Source of the DNA: Bdellovibrio reynosensis
Lineage (GTDB): Bacteria > Bdellovibrionota > Bdellovibrionia > Bdellovibrionales > Bdellovibrionaceae
Direction: 5' to 3'
Assembly (NCBI RefSeq): GCF_022814725.1
Contig: NZ_CP093442.1
Location: 2,108,001-2,172,000, forward strand
DNA: 64,000 bases
In this document: positions 25,599-34,919 of the stretch, piece after piece
How positions within the stretch are numbered: the stretch's first letter is position 1
Layout of the letters: the number at the start of each line of letters is the position of its first letter
Notes under the pieces: generated by a model
Told to the model about the DNA's origin: nothing
What the model saw: only the letters and a program-made list of their open reading frames with translations
Database searches by the model: none
Position numbers and translations under genes: made by a program

Positions 25599-26198
25599 TT
25601 AAGGCATGATTGTGACTCTTTCAGAATTCCCCATAGCCACTTCAAGAATATCGGCTCGGCTTAATCCAGATTGAGCAGAACGAATCACGACCTGAATTCC
25701 TGCGGCTGCAAAATCCCTAAGGTCCGTTCTTAGTAAGGTTGAGTTCACGTTTAAAACAAAAGGTTTTGCTGCAGCCAAGGCCATATAATCAGCTCTGGTT
25801 AATCCTGCAGAGGCAGACATCACTACGAGCTCGGCACCAGCTCTAGCAATAGAAATTAAATTTTCACGGGTTAGCCGCGGACTATCCACATACAAAACAA
25901 ATGATCCTGCCCGCGCTAAATCTACGAAGTCAGTGACAGAATATGTTGTTTTGCCTAGTGAAATACCCACTTGAATATTAGGACTTCGCAAAAGCTCTAA
26001 AGTTTCTGGCTTTCCGACCAAACCCACTTGATTTTGGCAGTAGGTTACTTTTGAAATCCGCGCGATATCTTTTAAATCAGCCACTGACATATTAGTTCCG
26101 CTGTTTTCACGAAGACATTCAGAATACTGTGGCGGAAGAGCCGCTAAGGCTGTGGCATTTAGCACATAAGACAGAAACAAAAGGATAAAGAATTTCAT
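25599..26198 (-). CDS. Exported protein built of 23-24-residue repeats
   Basis: 199 residues: signal peptide, then seven tandem units starting near residues 37, 60, 85, 109, 133, 156 and 179. The best units read LTRENLISIARAGAELVVM then SASAG, and LSRADILEVA at the end. Consensus is L-S/T-R-x-D-L-x-x-I/L-A-x-A-G-x-x-x-V, which would form a helix and strand per turn, so a small solenoid is likely. Two Cys lie in the N-terminal part. Leucine-rich-like repeats often bind proteins; no known family recognised. A 6-bp inverted repeat CCTCGT/ACGAGG surrounds the ribosome-binding site. Confidence 0.7.
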   Translation of the reverse strand: MKFFILLFLSYVLNATALAALPPQYSECLRENSGTNMSVADLKDIARISKVTYCQNQVGLVGKPETLELLRSPNIQVGISLGKTTYSVTDFVDLARAGSFVLYVDSPRLTRENLISIARAGAELVVMSASAGLTRADYMALAAAKPFVLNVNSTLLRTDLRDFAAAGIQVVIRSAQSGLSRADILEVAMGNSERVTIMP

Positions 26199-26275
26199 AA
26201 ATCACCTCGTTGTCTTTAGCTTTATTTTCACGAGGCAAAAAGAGAGTGTCCAGCTAATTAGCCGCGACTTTGATT

Positions 26276-27280
26276 TTACTCATCAAGAATGTAGTTGATC
26301 GGGTCTACGGCAGTTCCGTTAATGCGAACTTCATAGTGCAAATGCGGTCCCGTTGAACGACCCGTATTACCTACGGCACCCACAACGTCCCATTTATTCA
26401 CACGCTGACCCACCTGAACATAGATTTGTGACAAGTGGCCAAAACGAGTGGTTACCCCAAAACCATAATCGATCGTGATTAACTTACCGTAGGATTCATC
26501 GTAACTAGCAAACACCACGACACCATCCGCTGGCGCATAAACCGGTGAACCTGGTGCTGCTGCGATATCAAGACCCGCATGCAATGCCGCTTTACCCGTG
26601 AATGGTGAAATACGATAACCGAAGCGAGAAGTGATCCAACCTTTTGCTGGCTTCATGTTCGGCGTTGAGTTCAACAAACTTTGACGTTCCGAAAGACTTT
26701 CCCAAAGATCGATAACACTTTGCTCTTTAAGCTGAGTTTCTTTTACGGCCTTATCAATTCGTACTACTAAAGAAGCATAATCTTTATCTGCCTCTTCGTT
26801 TGCTAACTCACCGACTTGTTCATTAAGAGGTTTTTGATTTGAAAACACCTGATCCTGGGCAGCAATCTCTTCACCCTCTTGGCGGGCTTCCATTGGTTCA
26901 TATTCTTCAACCGGTTGATTCGCCGCTGGCTTTGGGCCCATGGTCAACTTGGTAATACGGTCATCCGCATCGACGTTGGTGATCAATTTCAATTTAGTCG
27001 TGAATGTCTTAACACGCTCTAAACTGTTTTCAAGGGCGTTTACTTTACTTTCAACAACTTGGAACTGCTTAATCAACTGAGCGTTTTCAGCTTTAAGTCT
27101 TTTATTTTCCATGGCCTGAAGTAAAAGGCCGAAATAATCTACAAGACCAGCAGCAAAAATGATAATAACGATCGCACCGATAAAAGAAATTGCCTTTAGC
27201 CATGCAGCCGATAGCACAATCTTACGGGTTTTCCCCGTTTGATTGCTAACCATAAACAGCGTGACTTTCTTTTTATCCAA
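26276..27280 (-). CDS. Membrane-anchored M23 peptidase (LytM/NlpD-type)
   Basis: Cell-wall hydrolase or regulator, 334 residues. Order: cytoplasmic N-terminus, one membrane helix (about 30-55), coiled coil (about 58-100), acidic linker, then the M23 domain from about 205. Zinc-site residues are visible in LHAGLDIAA (H and D) and GPHLHYEV (HxH), plus GHLSQIYVQVGQ, so it looks catalytically competent. The TTG start is supported by AAGGAG eight bases upstream. It lies 30 bases behind the PP2C gene on the same strand. A role in prey or own peptidoglycan remodelling is inferred. Confidence 0.9.
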   Translation of the reverse strand: MDKKKVTLFMVSNQTGKTRKIVLSAAWLKAISFIGAIVIIIFAAGLVDYFGLLLQAMENKRLKAENAQLIKQFQVVESKVNALENSLERVKTFTTKLKLITNVDADDRITKLTMGPKPAANQPVEEYEPMEARQEGEEIAAQDQVFSNQKPLNEQVGELANEEADKDYASLVVRIDKAVKETQLKEQSVIDLWESLSERQSLLNSTPNMKPAKGWITSRFGYRISPFTGKAALHAGLDIAAAPGSPVYAPADGVVVFASYDESYGKLITIDYGFGVTTRFGHLSQIYVQVGQRVNKWDVVGAVGNTGRSTGPHLHYEVRINGTAVDPINYILDE

Positions 27281-27310
27281 AGGCGGAACTCCTTACGCGC
27301 TTTCTAATCA

Positions 27311-28036
27311 CTATTCGTGAAAATGTAATAGCATCACGGTGACGTTATCATCTCCGCCATTTGCCAGGGCTTGTTCTACACAAGCTTTTACTATTTTGTC
27401 AGGTGTATTTTGATTCAAAATTTCAGAAATACGATTGTCGTCGACTAAACCTGAAAGTCCATCGGAACACATTAAGAACATTTCCCCAGGATAGATCTCT
27501 CGCTCAATAATATCTGGATAACAATCGCGCTCATAACCAACGCTGCGAGTGATGACATTTCGTCCCACAAACTGGCGAACTTGTTCTTCACTCATCACAC
27601 CGGCGCGCAACTGTTCATTGATTAAAGAATGATCTTCGGTGATTTGCCAAAGATTGGGACGCTTAAAAAGATAACAACGTGAATCACCAACGTTACCAAC
27701 GTAAAGATGACGATTACGAATGTAGGCCATCACCATCGTCGTACCCATGCCAGCAAGCTCCGGGCGTTCATTGGCCGCCTTATCAAAGATGCGTTTTGAT
27801 GCCTCTTCGTAACTTTGCAGAATCATTTCACGCGGAGATTTTTTTACTGCATCAGGCTGCAACATCATCTCTTCAACGGTTTCAACAGCCATACTGGAAG
27901 CAACTTCGCCACCCATATGACCACCCATTCCGTCGGCAACAATAAAAAGTCCTAGCTCTTTATTCACCAAGAATGAATCTTGGTTTGAATCACGACGAAG
28001 CCCTTTATCTGTCAGATACCACGAGTCAAATTTCAT
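27311..28036 (-). CDS. PP2C-type Ser/Thr protein phosphatase
   Basis: Cytoplasmic metal-dependent phosphatase of the PrpC/Stp type, about 241 residues. Motifs: DKGLRRDSNQDSFL near the N-terminus, FIVADGMGGHMGGEVAS with the metal-binding Asp-Gly, YVGNVGDSRCYL, MCSDGLSGLVDD, and GGDDNVTVMLL at the end. The ATG at 28036 fits the family start (MKFDSWYLTDKGLRRDSNQD); an upstream TTG at 28075 would add 13 residues. The M23 peptidase follows 30 bases downstream. No Ser/Thr kinase is seen in the window. It is divergent from the TonB-like gene. Confidence 0.92.
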   Translation of the reverse strand: MKFDSWYLTDKGLRRDSNQDSFLVNKELGLFIVADGMGGHMGGEVASSMAVETVEEMMLQPDAVKKSPREMILQSYEEASKRIFDKAANERPELAGMGTTMVMAYIRNRHLYVGNVGDSRCYLFKRPNLWQITEDHSLINEQLRAGVMSEEQVRQFVGRNVITRSVGYERDCYPDIIEREIYPGEMFLMCSDGLSGLVDDNRISEILNQNTPDKIVKACVEQALANGGDDNVTVMLLHFHE

Positions 28037-28171
28037 AGATGTTTCATTTTCACCCAACACTGACAGAGGAGTCAAAGTCTGGCCCTGGACCTCGGTCGCA
28101 TTCTCTGGGTCCGGTTCACCATCGGCTACATTTCAGGTGTCATAATACCGATAGGAAGAGGTGAGGTCCGT

Positions 28172-29122
28172 ATGAAGAAGTCACCGTCTTTCAGAATGTA
28201 TGTGCTACTTTCGATGATTTTCCACGTTTTGGTTGTGGGCTCACTATTTTTAATAGAGAAGCTCACTCCGAAGGTACCTCAGCAAGAAGCTGTCAGCATT
28301 AACTTTCTGAACCCGGAAGACATAGAAAAAATGGCGAAGGTCGAAGCTGCTGCTAAGAAAAGAGCAGAGTCGATCAAAAACCAGATTGTTGAACAAGATC
28401 AAGTTTCTTCAAATGAAGAAGCTGCGGCCGACGCACGTTATTTAAGCGCTAAAAATCAAAAAGTTAAAAAAGAAACCATGGCTGCGAACCGTGGACAGTT
28501 TCAAAATTTGAAAAAATCTACTATGGCGAAGTCAGGCCCGAAGGGTGATGGCAAATTGAAGAATGCCGAAACTTCGGACGTCGCAAAAAAGCAGCTGCAA
28601 AAAGATTTATTTAAAACATTTGATCCGCAAGAATCGCTTGAACGCCAAAAATTAACCGAGACAGAAAAAGGTCTAGGCGAAGGTCGTGGCAGTGGCGAGC
28701 ACAATACTGGAACAGGTAAAGAAGCCAGCCAAACTTCGGATTACCTTAAAAACGTGGATGTCGGATTAGAGACCATGCTGAACACCCGCGAGTTTAAATA
28801 TTATTCTTACTATACAAGAATTCGTAAGCAATTGGCGCAACACTGGGAAGGCCGCGTAAGAGATAAGCTTTCGAAGCTTTTCAAAGAGGGTCGCGCCCCT
28901 GCTGCTACTAATAAAGATCGCATCACCAAGTTGATGATCGTCCTTAATGACAAAGGCACCTTAGTCAGAGTCCAAGTGCTTAGTGATTCTGGCGTCAGAG
29001 ATTTAGATGACGCCGCGATTGAAGCCTTCAGGGCCGCCGCTCCATTCCCGAACCCACCAAAAGGGATTGTTGAAGGTGACGGCACAGTGAAAATCAGATG
29101 GGATTTCGTACTTGAAGTTTAG
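28172..29122 (+). CDS. TonB-family energy-transducer-like protein
   Basis: 316 residues: a short cytoplasmic start, one membrane helix (YVLLSMIFHVLVVGSLFLIE), a long charged periplasmic linker rich in Lys, Glu, Ala and Gln rather than Pro, and a TonB C-terminal domain (RITKLMIVLNDKGTLVRVQV through LDDAAIEAFRAAAPFPNPPK). TonB couples proton-motive force to outer-membrane transport. No ExbB/ExbD genes are nearby, so it may also be an AgmX/gliding-type structural protein. A 7-bp inverted repeat GGACCTC/GAGGTCC (28087 and 28163) overlaps its ribosome-binding site. Followed by a terminator. Confidence 0.85.
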   Translation: MKKSPSFRMYVLLSMIFHVLVVGSLFLIEKLTPKVPQQEAVSINFLNPEDIEKMAKVEAAAKKRAESIKNQIVEQDQVSSNEEAAADARYLSAKNQKVKKETMAANRGQFQNLKKSTMAKSGPKGDGKLKNAETSDVAKKQLQKDLFKTFDPQESLERQKLTETEKGLGEGRGSGEHNTGTGKEASQTSDYLKNVDVGLETMLNTREFKYYSYYTRIRKQLAQHWEGRVRDKLSKLFKEGRAPAATNKDRITKLMIVLNDKGTLVRVQVLSDSGVRDLDDAAIEAFRAAAPFPNPPKGIVEGDGTVKIRWDFVLEV

Positions 29123-29141
29123 AAATTAAAGCTTAACAAAG

Positions 29142-29168
29142 AAAAAGGCGGCCCAAAGCCGCCTTTTT
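29142..29168. terminator. Bidirectional terminator
   Basis: AAAAAGGCGGC/GCCGCCTTTTT with a 5-nt loop, between the TonB-like gene and the convergent cyclase gene. Confidence 0.9.
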
Positions 29169-31805
29169 TTATTTCTTCGTCATTACGAAGACTCGATCCC
29201 AATCTTGCGGTGGCGGATTTTCTAAGAATTCCTGACATCGCTCTACATAGATCGCTGCTACCGGGTCACCATGATTTTTGTCTAGCGTTTCAAACGCCTC
29301 TAGGGCGTTTTTGAAATTCATCTCTTGGTAATCGCGGTACGCTTTTTCAAAGGTACTTAATCTTTCTTGATGATCTTTATCAACCTGCCCTTCCGCGACA
29401 AGTTCAAAGATCTTAACCGGTAAGTTCTTACCTTTTACTTTCACCATATCAACTTCACGGCATACGAAAGCATCTTTCACATCGCCATAAGTAAATTCAC
29501 TGATGATGATTCTAGTTCCGTATTCTTTATTGATACCTTCTAAACGCGAACCCAAGTTCACCGCATCGCCCATCACCGTATAGTTTCGTACGATAGTCGA
29601 CCCCATGTTACCAACACTCATTTCACCGGTATTAATACCAATACCGATATCAATTGTTGGAATTCCTTCTTTTTTGAATTCTTCCTGCAGCTCTTTTAGT
29701 TTTACCAAACTTTGTAAAGCTGTACGGCAGGCTTCTTTCGCATGACCATCGTAAGCAATCGGCGCACCGAAGAACGCCATCAAGGCATCACCCATGTACT
29801 TATCTAATGTTCCGCGATTTTTAAACACGATATCTGTCATCGGCGTTAGATATCGACTTAGAATTTCTGAAAGCTTTTGTGGATCTAAACTTTCTGACAA
29901 CGTCGTAAAGCCGCGTACGTCAGAGAAAAACACCGTCATTCGTTGCTTTTTACCACCCAGTTCTAAATTCTCTGGAGATTTTAAAACCTCATCAACGATG
30001 GCTGGTGAAACGTATTTAGCAAACGTAGTTTTAAGTTCTTTCTTCTTCTTTTCTTCAGTCAGATATTTGTAAGTTTGAATCGCAAAATTCACGATCACTA
30101 ACACCAACAAAGGCAGCATGATTGAAATCATGATGTTGAATTTTAAGAAGAGGAATAAGTCCGTTGCAACGATCACTGCTAATGTTGTAGCAGAGATAAT
30201 TAGACCTGGCACCGCACCCACTTGAGTTAAAACCACACTTAGGAAAATACCTAGTGCCAGGATAATCCAAGGCATTAGTTTCGCTTCTTTAGACCAAGGC
30301 GAAAGGAATTTATGATCAGCTAATTGCGCCAAGGCTTGAACGTGAATTTCAGGTCCCGGGAAGTTCTTTTCAAAAGGTGTTACTCGCAGATCGTACACCC
30401 CAGTGGCCGTGGCCCCCATAATCAGCATGCGATCTTTGAAAAATTCTTTTCGATCCACTTCAACAACCTTCGGTTGGAATTTTTGTGATTCCGGATGCCA
30501 GAAAGTGTGAATGATTTTAATAGTTGGACTGTTTCTTAGAATTTCACGGGCAGGAATATGGGGAATCGAATAAGTTCCACCGTAATAATTCACTCTCATG
30601 AAACTGAATTTATCTGCCGAGATAGAGAACATTTTTTTCTCTGGCTCTTGTTTTGGATCATAAACGTCAAACGCCGTAACGACTTTGTTTTTGCTATTTG
30701 AAGTTTTATCAACCGTCACTTGCGCACGATATCCCATTCCTGTTAGATAAGTCTGCAATGATAAAGTTGGAACAAATGATGTACCCATGCGATTTCCCGT
30801 ACGATAGAAAAGCGGCATACGGCGCACACTTCCGTCGTTATCTTGGAAGGCATTGAAGCTGGCGTTGTAATCAACTCCGGCTTGCATCATTGGTAAATTC
30901 GCTGACCAGCTCCATGAAGCCGGAAGGGGATGGCGAAGAACGGTTTTCTTAAACTTTTTAACTGCTGATTCTAGGTCCTTTTCTGGAACCGCGAAAATCT
31001 CTGCATAGGCTTTAACCAGTTCTGGATTTTCTTTAGTTGGCACAAACGGATCATTTGAAGTCAGCCAAGTTTGGCAATATTCGAAGTTTCTTTTCGTCAC
31101 TTCGATTTTCATGAAACGCTTTTGCGCATCAGAAAGCTCTGCTTCTGAAGCCACTTTAAATTCGTTTTTTAATAATAACGGAACGTTTTCAGCTTCTAGG
31201 GCTGTGAACAACTGATTTAGCAACTGGCCGAAATCAATCGACTCATAAGGATCGGCTTTATCTTCAACTACGAAAGATGCGTTTAACTTAACAACATCGG
31301 CTCCGTTAGCACGGGCAAAGGCTTCGTTAACACAGTAATCTTGGTATGGTGCCCAAGCGTCCCCGGCTGGTTCATTGAAACTTCCGGTCACCACTTTATC
31401 GCGATGTTTAGTTAAGCTTTCGGCTAACGCCATATCAGAACTAGGATCACCAAATTGTGGTTCAGAAAAGATCACATCGAATCCAAGGCTTGAAGCCCCG
31501 TCGGCGAAAACATTATCCACTAATTTTGCGATGACCTTACGATCCCATGGCCAACGCCCGACCTCTTCAATGGATTTATCATCGATCGCGATCAAGCCTA
31601 CTTTTGCTTCAGAAGGCTTCGAGCCGCGCAGCTGCATTTTGAAATCCAGCATCTTAAGATCCAAGTTCTCTAGGACCCCTACGAAACTTTTTGGATCTTG
31701 CTCCTCATGGCGCAGGTTTTGGTAATTGTAAAATTGGAAAGCCAAGAACACGAAAAGTAACGTGACCCCGGAGCCGATCAGGTAAGATATTTTTTCAGTT
31801 TTCAT
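29169..31805 (-). CDS. CHASE2-domain adenylate cyclase
   Basis: Membrane sensor that makes cAMP, about 878 residues. N-terminal membrane helix, large extracytoplasmic CHASE2 domain (about 30-500), three C-terminal membrane helices near 520-590, then a class III cyclase domain at about 615-805. Catalytic features: FFSDVRGFTTLSESLDP (metal Asp), KYMGDALMAFFG (adenine-specifying Lys and second Asp), and VMGDAVNLGSRLEGINKEYG with the Asn and Arg needed for turnover. All are intact. I took ATG 31805 rather than a TTG at 31841. The CHASE2 ligand is unknown. Ends next to the convergent TonB-like gene. Confidence 0.93.
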   Translation of the reverse strand: MKTEKISYLIGSGVTLLFVFLAFQFYNYQNLRHEEQDPKSFVGVLENLDLKMLDFKMQLRGSKPSEAKVGLIAIDDKSIEEVGRWPWDRKVIAKLVDNVFADGASSLGFDVIFSEPQFGDPSSDMALAESLTKHRDKVVTGSFNEPAGDAWAPYQDYCVNEAFARANGADVVKLNASFVVEDKADPYESIDFGQLLNQLFTALEAENVPLLLKNEFKVASEAELSDAQKRFMKIEVTKRNFEYCQTWLTSNDPFVPTKENPELVKAYAEIFAVPEKDLESAVKKFKKTVLRHPLPASWSWSANLPMMQAGVDYNASFNAFQDNDGSVRRMPLFYRTGNRMGTSFVPTLSLQTYLTGMGYRAQVTVDKTSNSKNKVVTAFDVYDPKQEPEKKMFSISADKFSFMRVNYYGGTYSIPHIPAREILRNSPTIKIIHTFWHPESQKFQPKVVEVDRKEFFKDRMLIMGATATGVYDLRVTPFEKNFPGPEIHVQALAQLADHKFLSPWSKEAKLMPWIILALGIFLSVVLTQVGAVPGLIISATTLAVIVATDLFLFLKFNIMISIMLPLLVLVIVNFAIQTYKYLTEEKKKKELKTTFAKYVSPAIVDEVLKSPENLELGGKKQRMTVFFSDVRGFTTLSESLDPQKLSEILSRYLTPMTDIVFKNRGTLDKYMGDALMAFFGAPIAYDGHAKEACRTALQSLVKLKELQEEFKKEGIPTIDIGIGINTGEMSVGNMGSTIVRNYTVMGDAVNLGSRLEGINKEYGTRIIISEFTYGDVKDAFVCREVDMVKVKGKNLPVKIFELVAEGQVDKDHQERLSTFEKAYRDYQEMNFKNALEAFETLDKNHGDPVAAIYVERCQEFLENPPPQDWDRVFVMTKK

Positions 31806-32070
31806 TCGCTCTAGGATCGATTTTTCCCTGCTAAAACACAAGTTTACGAAGGTCTGACCGCCCTCAGTCCTGAGTCCTGCGAAGGAATTTTAAACGCCAT
31901 CAACAGCAAAAAGGTTGATGCAACATTTTGGGCACTTTTCCCCTGGTCTAGCCTATGGGCTTTCCCTAGAGTGAGAACTCTTGCCGCAGAGCTTAATAAC
32001 GTGGACTCTGTACCTTGCTAGTGCTAGTTTCCCTGACGCTAGAAAAGTCAAAATTCGTAAGGAGAACCAA

Positions 32071-34884
32071 TTGGATAACTCAATCCTTAAAAACGCAAAA
32101 CCAGAGGTTCTGGATTCTATCGCAAGACGTGCACATTACTTGGCTACGCAAATGATTTGGCAAGCCAACCACCGCCCGGACAAAGAAAAGGGCGATCCTA
32201 AAATCGGGGGCCATCCAGCTGGTTCAGCAAGTTCGCTTCACATCATGGGCGCACTTCACTTACTTGTGAAAACAAGCTTTGACCACATTGCCAACAAACC
32301 ACACGCTTCGCCAACAGATCACTCTTACAACTATCTTTTGGATCTTTTGCTTAAGGGCGATCTTTCAAAACTTTCTCAAGAACAAGCGGACCAAGCTATG
32401 CACGGTCTTCGTAAGTTCACTGATGGCAGCGATTACGTATTTCAATCTTACCATTCAGCTTACGATCCTGATCACCACAACTTCTTCCCGTCTGGTACAG
32501 TTGGTATTCCACCTGTTGAAGCGGGCTACATGGCCTTGGCTTACCGTTACGCACGTGAGCACGGTTATGAAGTTCCAGATGCACACTTCTGGGCTGTTTG
32601 CGGTGACTCTGAATTCCGTGAAGGTTCAATGTATGAAGCTGTACCTGACTTTGCAGAGCGTGAATTAGGATCAGTGACTTGGATTCTTGATTACAACCGC
32701 CAATCTTTGGATGGTCACCGTATCACGAACCAAGATATCATGAACGGAACAGACGCTGACCGTGTAGAGCGCACTATGGCTGCCAACGGTTGGGAAGTTA
32801 TTCAAGTTCGTCACGGTGCTAAACGCCAAGCTCTATTCAAAAAGAAAGATGGCGACACTTTCAAAAACTTCCTTGAAAAAGAATTAGAGGATTACGAACT
32901 TCAAGCACTTCTTCTTGTTCAAGACATGAAGGCTTTGAAAAAAGGCATCGCAAAAGAACATCCAAACATGAAAAAATTCTTGGAAAGCGTTTCTGACCAA
33001 GAACTTTACGATGCTATCCGTGACTTCGGTGGACACGATATGATCGCTTTGGCTGAAGCGATGCTTAAGTCTAAAGAATCAAAACGTAAACCGACAATCA
33101 TCATCGCCCATACTCTTAAAGGCTGGGGCTTAAAAGCCGCTGCTCAACCGGGCAACCACTCTTCTTTACCAACTGAAGAAGAAGTAAACGAACTAAAAGC
33201 AAAACAAGGCATCAAAGGTGAAAAACTTTATGAGCGTTTCGCGGCTGGTTCTGTTGAAGGTAAATTCTTAGCAGCTCGCTCTGAAAAACTTTATAGCGAA
33301 ATCAAAGCACAACATGCTTTGAAAGCGAAAAACCAAGAGTTCTTCCTTAAAAAATTAACAGAGTTTGGCGAGATTCCACAGTCTTTAGACATCAACACGA
33401 AAATGACAAGCTACCCTCATACACAATGGATGCTTGGTCAGTTGACAGCGAAGTTGACTCGTATCGCGAACACTCCGCTTGATGAATCTAAATTGGGTGA
33501 AAAGCAAAAAGCGCTTATCCCAACTGAAAAACCATTCAAACTTCCTGGCGAGTTGTTCATTTCAATGGCTCCGGACGTGGGTACGTCGACGAACTTAAAT
33601 CCAGCGATGGATGGTAAGATCTTCGGTGCTCCGGTTGTTGCCGATCTTGAAACTGAATTGGGAGTAAAAGATAACAAACTTCCAGATCTAGTTCCTGGTG
33701 AAGATGTTTCTGACCGCTTCTTGCGTTTTGAAATCGCTGAAGGAAACGTTATGTCTTGCGTGGGTGCATTCGGAAAAATGCGCGACACTGTTGGCGTACC
33801 TATCATCCCATTGATGACGGTTTACGATTTCTTCTTGAAACGTGCGCTAGATCAATACTTCTACAATCTTTACTGGAAGAGCTCTTTCATCTGCGTTGGT
33901 ACTCCATCAGGTGTGACTTTGTCTCCTGAAGGTGCGCAACACGGATGGAAATCTGATATCCAAATCCCGAACCAAATCACTTGGGAACCGTTCTTCTGCC
34001 AAGAGCTTGACTGGATCCTTTGCGATTCCATCAAACGTCACGTAATGAACGATAACGCTGGCAGAACTGGCGTTATGCTTCGTTTGGTTACTCGCGGTGT
34101 AGAGCAAAAAGACATGATGACCTACTTGAAAAAGCAAGCTCGCTTTAAAACGGGTCTTGAAGGTCAATTGGCTCGCGCGGAATTCCCAGTAGCTGGTGCA
34201 GCGAACGAAGAAGAGTTAGCAACTATCGAAGAAGCGCAAATCATGGCGACAATCCGTGAAGAAGTTTTGATGGGCGCTTACTACCTTATCGACTACCGCG
34301 GTTATGCTGGTTATGAACCAGGAGATAACGTAGTCAACGTCTTCGCAATGGGCGCGATGGTGACTGAGGCGATCAAAGCTTCTGAAGCCCTTCTTGCTCG
34401 TGGCATTTACGCAAACGTGATCGTAGTTACTTCTTCTGATCTTTTAGTCGGTATACAAGGTCATGAAAATGATTATGAATATTTGAAAAACGGTTTGGGC
34501 GTGAATTCAAACCTTTACCTTCGTAAAACTGACGAAGTTTCAACAGGCGATCTAATCACTGTTGCTGGTAAACGCATCCCAGTGGTCAGTGTTGCCGACG
34601 GTGAAGCAGGTCTATTAGACAATATCGGTTCGATCATTGGTGTTCGCCAAGAAGCTCTTGCGGTTCGTAAGCACTCTAAGTGCGGTCGCCCTTCAGAGAT
34701 CTACGCTTACCACCACATTGATGGTGAAGCGGTTGTTGAAGCCTGCGGTAAAGTATTAGCTGAAACAGCTCTTGAAAAAGTGATCGTTTCTGAAAATGCA
34801 CTTGGGGAAACTCACCAAGCAGAAGGTCGCACAGCTCATTGGACTGACTTGTGGCCGGCTAAAACGCCAGTTCACAAGCACTAA
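32071..34884 (+). CDS. AceE-like homodimeric pyruvate dehydrogenase E1
   Basis: Thiamine-diphosphate enzyme that decarboxylates a 2-oxoacid (probably pyruvate), about 937 residues against 887 in E. coli. The TTG start at 32071 is backed by AAGGAG six bases upstream; a longer frame from 31981 lacks any site. Motifs: GGHPAGSASSLHIMGALH near the N-terminus, the ThDP/Mg site CGDSEFREGSMYEA with DYNRQSLDGHRI, and GVTLSPEGAQHGWKSDIQ in the C-terminal half. No E2 or E3 gene is adjacent. Codon use is strongly optimised, consistent with high expression. A strong terminator lies 60 bases after the stop, inside the next reading frame. Confidence 0.87.
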   Translation: MDNSILKNAKPEVLDSIARRAHYLATQMIWQANHRPDKEKGDPKIGGHPAGSASSLHIMGALHLLVKTSFDHIANKPHASPTDHSYNYLLDLLLKGDLSKLSQEQADQAMHGLRKFTDGSDYVFQSYHSAYDPDHHNFFPSGTVGIPPVEAGYMALAYRYAREHGYEVPDAHFWAVCGDSEFREGSMYEAVPDFAERELGSVTWILDYNRQSLDGHRITNQDIMNGTDADRVERTMAANGWEVIQVRHGAKRQALFKKKDGDTFKNFLEKELEDYELQALLLVQDMKALKKGIAKEHPNMKKFLESVSDQELYDAIRDFGGHDMIALAEAMLKSKESKRKPTIIIAHTLKGWGLKAAAQPGNHSSLPTEEEVNELKAKQGIKGEKLYERFAAGSVEGKFLAARSEKLYSEIKAQHALKAKNQEFFLKKLTEFGEIPQSLDINTKMTSYPHTQWMLGQLTAKLTRIANTPLDESKLGEKQKALIPTEKPFKLPGELFISMAPDVGTSTNLNPAMDGKIFGAPVVADLETELGVKDNKLPDLVPGEDVSDRFLRFEIAEGNVMSCVGAFGKMRDTVGVPIIPLMTVYDFFLKRALDQYFYNLYWKSSFICVGTPSGVTLSPEGAQHGWKSDIQIPNQITWEPFFCQELDWILCDSIKRHVMNDNAGRTGVMLRLVTRGVEQKDMMTYLKKQARFKTGLEGQLARAEFPVAGAANEEELATIEEAQIMATIREEVLMGAYYLIDYRGYAGYEPGDNVVNVFAMGAMVTEAIKASEALLARGIYANVIVVTSSDLLVGIQGHENDYEYLKNGLGVNSNLYLRKTDEVSTGDLITVAGKRIPVVSVADGEAGLLDNIGSIIGVRQEALAVRKHSKCGRPSEIYAYHHIDGEAVVEACGKVLAETALEKVIVSENALGETHQAEGRTAHWTDLWPAKTPVHKH

Positions 34885-34919
34885 CTACTTCGGCGAAGCC
34901 GTAGTGTAGACAGGCCAGC

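Noticed and set aside
26205-26235. CCTCGT/ACGAGG inverted repeat around the SD of the repeat-protein gene
   Set aside because: Only 6 bp with a 19-nt loop; too likely by chance to be counted with the strong SD-masking leaders.
28087-28169. GGACCTC/GAGGTCC overlapping the SD of the TonB-like gene
   Set aside because: 7 bp across a 69-nt loop; weak evidence for a real structure.
31981-32070. Longer N-terminus for the AceE-like protein
   Set aside because: The TTG at 32071 has AAGGAG at ideal spacing and the upstream residues look like translated leader.
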